This document shows, piece by piece, positions 56,457-64,000 of a stretch of DNA of 64,000 nucleotides (positions are counted from its first letter, which is position 1; each line of letters starts with the position of its first letter). Origin of the DNA: Clarireedia homoeocarpa (lineage: Eukaryota > Ascomycota > Leotiomycetes > Helotiales > Rutstroemiaceae); contig LNKV01000034.1 of assembly GCA_001465935.1 (NCBI GenBank), positions 1-64,000 on the forward strand. Reading direction: 5' to 3'. The notes beneath the pieces are model-generated. The model worked only from the letters and a program-made list of their open reading frames with translations, did no database searches and was not told the DNA's origin. Both the position numbers and the translations under genes were made by a program.

Positions 56457-59400
56457 GGTCGTCTGAGTAGGTGTCGAATTTTCCTGTCCAAATTGACAAT
56501 TAAACTGCCCGTGGCGCAGACCCTTGGCTTAGATGTGATAGGTGAAGCTCGAATCTTGTAGGCATCGATGGAGGGGGCTGTGTCTAGCTATAATAATGAA
56601 CCTAAGTAGTACGCGCAATATATAAGCCAAGGTCTTCCAAGCTTGATACAATGTGAGCTGGAATGACTTGCGGCCAAGAGAGCGGACTAATGCCCTCTTT
56701 GCAACTAGAACTTTACTAATGGGGTGATCGCGGCTTCGACAAGATTACCCAGAAATCGGATTGCGAGGCAGGCGAATGTTGATGTGAACTGGAGAAGAGG
56801 AAGAAGAAGAGGAAGAGGAAGAACAAGAACAACAAGAACAAGGGGTGGCTCACTAAGACGAGTTTATCGGACAGCCCACAGTTCTGGAATTTCACAAGAC
56901 GGTAGTGTTGGCGGTCAGTTGATGCGGACGTCCTTGGAGATTTGGCGCAATGCAAACGGATAAAGTCTAAAGGGATTGACGCTCCATCCACACCAACGTT
57001 GATCTTCCACGAATGTTGATGGGGACTTTGCTCGCGCGCCGTGGTTGAGATTGAATTGGGAAAAATTGTGAAGGACCCGGTATTACTTCTCTCTTTCTTT
57101 CTCTTTCTTTCCCTTTCCGGTGGTGGACCAGGGAGGAGAATTGAAATAACGGGAATTTAAGGGAGTAATGCAGACATCGGGTAAGAGAGACGTAGGTATT
57201 GTAAAGAGAGGAGATAGACGAAGCACCAGCGGTAGAAAGTGCTTGGGCGTGATATGCAAGACAAGGGAATTGGATCGTAGATGGCCTGCTTGTAAGCATT
57301 GAAGAGGTGGAGTGGTTTGGAGTGGTGGAGTGGTCGAGTGGTGAATTTTCCTTTCCCTTCCCTTCCCTAGTGTCAAGTTAGTCGTAGTCGATTGAGGCAG
57401 TGCAAAATAGGCGGAGAGTTGGGACAAGCACAAGCGACAACCACGAGCGTCTGCTTTCGTATGAGAACACAATGATACGGTCAACACGCCACGGATCCTT
57501 TACCCTAAACGAAAGGACGGTCCCGGAAACCCACAGCATCTTCCATAATCGATAAGAATCAAATTTTAATTCTCACCATAATTACGAAGCATGCAGTCGC
57601 TCATGTTGTCGCCGTCTCTCTCACGAATGTCGTGGGCGTGAGAGCAGAAACCCAAGATTGCCACGATTGCTTAGGTCAATTAAGAATTCGATATCTCCGT
57701 AGCTTGGCCACTAAGTGATTAGTTAGGTACCGATGACTAGCTTGTTTCCTCATTAGGTATGGATCGCATATGGATCGCATATGGATCGCCTATAGATCAC
57801 CTACTTATCCAATGCAGTCATCTCCGGCTAAACCTACAAGGGCAGTATATTCGATCTCCCTCACGATATACCCAAATCTTTCTGCGTTTCCGGCGGACCG
57901 TGCTCTAGCATCCCGGATCCCGGGCATTGAGATTTAATACACAGGAGAGGAGACGGGTCCAAGTTCGACGGAGTGCGGTATACGGTATCATTGTTGACGT
58001 TATAGGAGATTACGGAAGTGCTTGGTTCGGTATTACTGACAGCAACGCACGTAATACACGAAATTGTTCATATCCAATCTTTACGGAGTCCCGCAACATA
58101 CCGCGACACTGAACGCTCGCCTCGACTTCCGACTTACTCGCTGGTGCTGGTGCTGGTGGTGGTGGTGGTGCTGCTGCTGCTGCTGCTGCTGCCTCATTCA
58201 TGGCTAGCCTTGAATAAAGATACTGTACATATCCTGTACATATCCTGTATCGACACTCGAGCGCCGACTGACTGTGCGAGCTTGGCTTTCTTCAACTGTG
58301 CCCACAGTTTTTCTGCACAGCAACCGAGTAGATCTATTCCCCCAGCAGCCATTTCCTGGTCTGAGGTTAAATCGCTGGAATCATACTTCGGACCCAGTGC
58401 AGTGCTTGCAGTACTTACAGTAGCTCTTAAGATGGCGACAAGTCAAACAATGCCAACACTTGTTGTCAACATCTAGACAAGACCTCCAACTTGTAGAGTT
58501 TTGATTCGGCCTTGCTTGGCGCGTAGGGGTCTGGCCAATCATTCTGATGAGGCATTTGAATTTGAACATCGGCCCATCTACTCTCGAATCATCCATCATT
58601 GCCAACAACATACCCCATATAGGACCATTTCATCGATGGCATGGTCGAGACTCTTGTTTGGTGCCACTACCGTCACCATACAGTATAGCAAAACGTTCTC
58701 TCAAGCTTTATCCCCGCTATTCGAATTATTTCCCAGGACCCAAGAGGATCAAAAAAGACTGTTACAGATTACATTCTGATCGACCCGTTCCATTGACCTG
58801 GACACTCTACATCATCATCAAAGTGCTGACATCCTCATAGCGTCCTCATGGTCGACTGTTCATTGGGCAAGACATCTACGGTCAGCATCTACCCCACCAA
58901 GCCAATGAGTTGAAACATCAAGTTTCCGTTCTCCGTTTATGAAGTACTCCTATTCGCTTGCGTAACCACATTGCCCCAACAACACTCCGCACCAAATCCT
59001 TCCTGTTGCTTCATCAAGCGCCTTCCACTTTCCGTTGTTTTGTTTCCCCTCCTTCCACTCTATCTCATTCGCTTGGCCATTCATTCCCATTTTTCGATAT
59101 ATTTCCATAAACCCCTTTAACCTTTCCGCCCAGAGCAATGCCTCGCTTGGCTACGCTTGGCCAATCGCAACTGAAATTTCCCCTCATATGAGAGATCCCC
59201 GCAACATGTGACGAGATGCACTTATCAATAACATTGGTTCTTTCTCCGCAAAATAACTATGCGATAGAAACAGAAACAAAACCATATTCTCCGTAAGAAC
59301 CGAAAGGGGTACCTACCATCCGCAAGTGCAAACTCTTGTTTCATAGCCATTTTCAGCCTAGGGGCAACCGCTCATCTACATGCAAAAGAAGACATGAACA

Positions 59401-62400
59401 GGCACATTGAGGGGCTGCTCAGGAGGCGAAAATTTTTTCATATACTTCGTACTCCATTCCTCCTATCAGAATCTTGAGTCAAGAGTGTTGCACAACGCGG
59501 CACCATACTTGCGCAAGCTACAAGCCTGCTGTAATGTGGCGGAAACTGTACGCAAAAGGGGCGCAGTCCTTATGTTCTTTTGTCCGTAACGTTATCCGAG
59601 GTCTGTTAAGCTTATCAGTAGCGCAACCTCTCGCAAAGGTTACGAGACATAGCACAAAGAGGCATCGGAGGCCGAAACATATTCAGCGCGACAGAAAGGG
59701 CTGTGCAAGTACGGTGTGGTGCGTTCTGGAACTGAATCGCTAGTGATCAACAGTCTCAACCAGTTCATTCCTTGGTAAGTGGTAAAGCTCCGATATCAAA
59801 GCCAGGTTTTATCGACCGAGAGTTCTCTCTGAACCCATCCATGTATCCACCTTCCCCCACAACTATGGTTCCTCTGACAGGTATACAGGACTAGAAGTGC
59901 AAATCTTTCACTCTAAGCCACAATGCCAATGATCATCTATCAGCTTCTTCAAATCTTTCTCGAGCCCAAAAGTTTTCAGAGAACGGATACGAGACGTGGT
60001 GTCGGTACTTGGCAGTTACCCCAAAGTACCAAACTTGATGCAGGCTTCCCAGCCCCGTGGGATGACAACTTGGGGGCGACTTTGATATCAACATCTTGCG
60101 ATCAACATTGGTGGCCAAAAAGAAAGGCTCTGCAAGTGTAAGCTGCGACGGAAATTTTACGCTTCAATCAAGAATGCAATTCCAGGCGAATGGGGTTTTC
60201 TGCTCAGCAGGGCAAGGTTTATTACATCTTAGAATGCCCCATGTCGCACTCAGAATATTGGCTTGGGGTTCGAAGCTATTGAATTTCATATTGCACTTGA
60301 CATTGACAACACGAGAATTACGACATTTCATGTCATCCCATCTCATAGCTATCATATCGTGGGAATGACCAAAGATCCGCATGACGTGATTCACGAAGCG
60401 AATTTAATGGGCAGGAATGGAATGTGTCGGCACTTGCTTTGGTGCAGTAATGTACGTGAGAAGTTTCATTATCACAGCCTCATTCCAATACGACTCTTCG
60501 CGTGCTCGTACCTACATACCGTACCTGCCGGCTTGCCTCGTTTCGTCTCATCTTTTCTTTTGCCCATCACAGTATCTGAACTAACAAATCACATCACTTC
60601 CGTCGCAGCATCCGCATCAATACTCGTTACTACGCCATTCAAACATATCAAGTGGCTGCCTCAAGCCTCGTTGGTTAGGCGTTTCCCATTTACAACTCAT
60701 GCAGGGGAAGGCTGGGCGACACCGAGCAGATGGCACAGTACGTATTCGGTGCCTTCGTGCTGGTAGTGCAAGCCAAGGCATTTTCGGTCGTACAGCCGTG
60801 GTGAACCGAGGTCGTCATGATTGACCGTGTAGGTTTGCGCATATTTAATAGATCTATATGCATCACTTGCCACAAATGGATACGGGCGATAGTCTAGCAG
60901 GATCTCTAGGCGTGCGAGTTCAGCTACTGTCCTTGGGCTGCCATGATATCTCAAACTTCCACGATGCTCCAAGTCTCTGCATGGTTTTACACAACTACGC
61001 ATTCTAGCCTGACGATGCATTGTATGCAATGGTGTGCTCCAAGTAGAGACGACGTCGCGGATGTGCTCCTTTTATTTCGTGTCCACCATACCCGAGAAAA
61101 GGCACCAACTTCCAAATCTATAGCCTCATTCCGAGGTCGTTCATATACATCCAAGAGATTCTATCAACCACATCAGTAAGACCAATGACAATGCTTGCCC
61201 ATGCTGTATCCTCCACACAGAGCAACGCCATGAATCTATCAAGTCTCTGAGCCCATCATTTTTCATGCTTCCTCTATAGTAGAAAGCCTTTCGCGGTAAT
61301 CACCAGGCTGCATTTCAAGCAGCAGCCAGTACCGAAAATTGCAGAGCGAGCAACTCGTATTGTCTGAGTGGCGTTTGTTACATCTATACATTGCAATATA
61401 ACACGTCTGTCTCCAACACAACGAAACACTTTCTCCTCCACCTCTTCGCATTTGACCGATGGAAGAGCATAAAATGAGTGAGCACCTCGCATATAACGGA
61501 CAAATTACTTGCACAGAATGCCGATACCCAGAAGGAGAAAGCAAGAAGAAAGTCCGAGAAAAATACGAGAGAGCCGGAAACCTTTAATCGCTATTTATAC
61601 ATCGGCGTTGGTTGATTCATCTAGTTTTGATCCAAATTCAAGAATAATAAGTCACGACAAAAATAATCCAGCAACCCATAACACAACAGATAACCAACCT
61701 AGACATACTATTATTATCCTACCCATGAGTTAAATGAAGGTGACCCCATTTCTCCTTTCCACTTTCCATCGCCCTGTCCTATCCCCAAGATACCCTACCT
61801 ACCTACCTACCTACCTACCTACCTACCTACCTACCTACCGATCAACCAATGCCCCAACCAGTAACCAAGTAATCTATCCATCTTATCCGTACCCATCATC
61901 CCACACAGTAAATCCCATCACAAAACCATAGTCAGTCACTCAATCCAATTCCCTACTCAAACAAGCCGCCGACGTAGACAGACCGATCGCAGGAACCTTC
62001 CTCCACCCAACACCCAACCCCCAACACACACCCCCGCTAGCTAGACTGAAGCATCCATCCATCACAAGGCAACGCGCGCGCGCTCTCAAAGAAGGAGTTT
62101 CGGTTCATGAGGAAATGCATACATACATACATACATAAGATTACATACATACATATCATAACAATCAATCAATCGATCCCATTTATATCAATAAGTTAAC
62201 TTATTCAATATACTTACTATACTATAAAACCCATCCCCATCTCCGACCACACCCCACATCCAAACCCCGGGGTTCCCCCTCTGCGTTAAGTTCTTCAGTC
62301 CTTAAACACAGAGAATTCAATACATCGATTGTGCTATGTCATATTCGGATTCTATAGCCATCTGTATCTGTATCTGTATCTGTATCTGTATCTGTATCTG

Positions 62401-62953
62401 TATCTGTATCTGTATCTGTACCTGTATCTGTATCTGTATCTATATGATCCGTTCATCCCACATCCGGCATTCCGCTTACTCGCTTGCTTGCTTGCTTGTT
62501 CGGGAACCCAAAACAAGGACAATTCAAATCAGTTCCATACAAGTTAAAAAAAAATCATAATCACTAACATGATATGACATAATATGATATGGCATGATAT
62601 AATATCCGGAAAAACGCCTGCTTTCCAACTTAAAGAAAGGAGATAATCTATATCGACGCGCGAACGGGAAAAGAAAATGCCGTCATCATCGTTGTGTCTA
62701 CAAAGTCATCGATCAATCCAATCCCATCGTATGCAGCCCTCATGCTATCTATCTGCCTCTTCGCTTAAGGAGAATCCTTCCTGATGGGTGAGCCACATGT
62801 CTCTCTCTTCATTCACAAATTATATGCTAACTCCCGCGCGAGAGGGGGGGAAGCGCGTTCTAGTAGCCCATCATAGTAGTATGCATACCACACTCACACC
62901 CTTCCTCAAACAACAATTCATCTTTGATCCCAACAAAAAACACCCCACACCAC
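56457..62953. other. 6.5-kb gene-poor region, promoter of PMC1 to 3' flank of SIR2-like gene
   Basis: Many short open frames occur, none with a recognisable domain or splice pattern. Low-complexity spots: TTTCTCTTTC near 57089-57118, CCCTTCCCTT near 57350-57370, a triple ATGGATCGCAT near 57760-57790, (GGTGCT)n/(GCT)n at about 58140-58195, (CTAC)n at 61795-61838, (CATA)n near 62118-62136 and (TGTATC)n at 62361-62442. No tRNA was recognised. A non-coding transcript cannot be excluded. Confidence 0.6.
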
Positions 62954-64000
62954 TCAGCGCTTAACCTTGAAATAATGCCGACTAGGGAACTCCTTATCAC
63001 TCGTAATCTCAATCTCCTGTCCCTTGGGAATCATCTCATGTTCGAGATTCCACCCGGCAGCTTTACACAGCGCAGCCACAACCACATCACAATCGCCCAG
63101 GAGGTCGACATCGAAATTGACGTGTCCAACCGGCTGTCTGCTGATGTAGATCTGAGGGACGTGAGCGGGGAGATACGGCACAACTTCGCTGACAGGGGCG
63201 ACTTTGAGCGAGGTTCCGATTGTGATGACGAGATCGACTTGGTCTTTATCGTGCTGGCTGAGGCGTTCGGAGAAGTGATCGGGGAGTTGCTCGCCGAAGA
63301 AAGTGATGTCTGGTTTCATGATGCCAGCTTCGGGGAGGTCGTCTTCTTCGTCGTCGTCATCGTCGGAGCTGTAGCGACGACGCTTTTTGTCTGCACCGTT
63401 GGATGAGCGCTTGCGTTTGAGGATTTGTGTTGGACGGACAGTTGTGGTGGGACATTGTTTGCAGCGGGGAATTACACCGGCTCGAATCTCGTCGAAGATG
63501 TCTTCACCTTTGACTTTTTTGCCACATTTGATGCAAGATGCGGAGGCGAATGATCCGTGGCATTGGATGATTTTTTCGGGAAGGATACCGGCAACGCTTT
63601 CTATGTTGTCAATGTTTTGAGTGTAGTTGGTAAGGAGCTTTCCCTTATTTTGCAACAGCCAGATGAACTTGTGAGTAGGAGAGAAACGCTCTGTGGTGGG
63701 CAATATGTCTTTCGCCACCGAATAAAAGATGGTAGGATCTTTTCTGAACAATTCTATATCGAATACTTCTTGTGGATCGTTGAGGCCAAGATGTTCTAGC
63801 TGTGCATAGAGACCAATATCCTTTGATCGGAAATCTGGTATCCCGAGTGAAGTAGATACGCCAGCGCCGGTGAGGACGATGATCTTCTTCGATTTTTGGA
63901 GCAGTTGAACAACATCTTCGACAGTGTTGTACTGAGGAAGCTTAATACGCTTTGATAGTTCGCGACTCAGCGCCAAACTCAAGAGTCCATAGTACGCATC
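62954..64000 (-). CDS. SIR2-family NAD+-dependent protein deacetylase (5' end outside window)
   Basis: A sirtuin that removes acetyl groups from histones using NAD+. The open frame runs off the right edge; 348 residues are visible with no start, since homologues have a further N-terminal region before YYGLLSLALSRELSKRI. Motifs: NAD-binding GAGVSTSLGIPDFRSKD, TQNIDNIE, catalytic HGS in IQCHGSFAS, and the zinc pairs CIKCGKK and CKQCP. FFGEQLPDHFSERL and TIGTSLKVAPVSE follow. An insert between the zinc site and FFGEQLP is strongly charged (KRKRSSNGADKKRRRYSS then DDDDDEEDD), a likely nuclear signal. This fits the Sir2/Hst1 class rather than Hst2-4 because of length and insert, but the missing N-terminus would decide. 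Confidence 0.92.
   Translation of the reverse strand, partial: DAYYGLLSLALSRELSKRIKLPQYNTVEDVVQLLQKSKKIIVLTGAGVSTSLGIPDFRSKDIGLYAQLEHLGLNDPQEVFDIELFRKDPTIFYSVAKDILPTTERFSPTHKFIWLLQNKGKLLTNYTQNIDNIESVAGILPEKIIQCHGSFASASCIKCGKKVKGEDIFDEIRAGVIPRCKQCPTTTVRPTQILKRKRSSNGADKKRRRYSSDDDDDEEDDLPEAGIMKPDITFFGEQLPDHFSERLSQHDKDQVDLVITIGTSLKVAPVSEVVPYLPAHVPQIYISRQPVGHVNFDVDLLGDCDVVVAALCKAAGWNLEHEMIPKGQEIEITSDKEFPSRHYFKVKR

Noticed and set aside
58950..59138. Minus-strand 62-codon frame with KWKALDEATGRI, faintly acetyltransferase-like
   Set aside because: No flanking exons or conserved binding motif; one vague segment is not enough.
60263..60766. Plus-strand 167-codon open frame
   Set aside because: Composition is not coding-like, no domain is recognised, and it lies in a region full of chance frames.
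61795..62442. CTAC and TGTATC repeat runs considered as a CRISPR-like or satellite array
   Set aside because: Plain microsatellites with no unique spacers; eukaryotic context.

Overview
The window is nuclear DNA of a filamentous ascomycete. Genes carry 45-100 bp GT-AG introns with CTAAC/CTAAT-type branch points. Orthologues of fungal NTF2, TVP18, AIM21, MCM10, RNH202, DUO1, PBY1 (SurE+TTL), PMC1 and SIR2/HST are recognisable. An A/T block of the kind left by repeat-induced point mutation (RIP) occupies the left end. The protein flavour suggests Leotiomycetes (Helotiales), but this is an inference from memory of families, not a search.

Layout. (1) 1-3.5 kb: gene-free, almost pure A/T, RIP-like block, then a degenerate short-repeat patch. 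(2) 3.7-12.5 kb: accessory zone beside the block. It holds a 5'-lost unknown gene, a decayed M20 amidohydrolase, an intact secreted GH20 hexosaminidase, a 434-bp TA-flanked inverted-repeat element (MITE-like), a broken GH106-like glycoside hydrolase, and an intact secreted beta-lactamase-fold serine hydrolase. (3) 12.9-21.3 kb: DUF7918-like nuclear protein, NTF2, TVP18 and an aldo-keto reductase. (4) 21.6-26.0 kb: second accessory zone with an 80-bp tandem repeat, a gene fragment, LTR-like debris and an F-box-like pseudogene with two in-frame stops. (5) 27.1-34.4 kb: AIM21 and a vacuolar/secreted acid trehalase carrying one in-frame TAA. (6) 35.4-43.4 kb: replication/cell-division block with MCM10 and RNH202 (divergent), DUO1, and an S/T-P-rich nuclear protein. 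Promoters in this block hold MCB-like ACGCG(T) and CRE-like motifs. (7) 44-64 kb: PBY1-type SurE-TTL fusion, a small Lys/Ala-rich protein, the PMC1 Ca2+ pump, a 6.5-kb gene-poor stretch with microsatellites, and the 3' part of a SIR2-family deacetylase running off the right edge.

The disabling stops I could examine (M20, F-box-like and trehalase genes) can all be explained by C-to-T or G-to-A transitions, which fits RIP or its leakage near repeats. I found no CRISPR array, no convincing tRNA or rRNA, and no biosynthetic cluster. I do not see a clear, wholly new system. The most unusual signals are exon-wise flips of base composition (C-rich to G-rich) in three genes, the grouped MCB motifs, and the inverted-repeat element.
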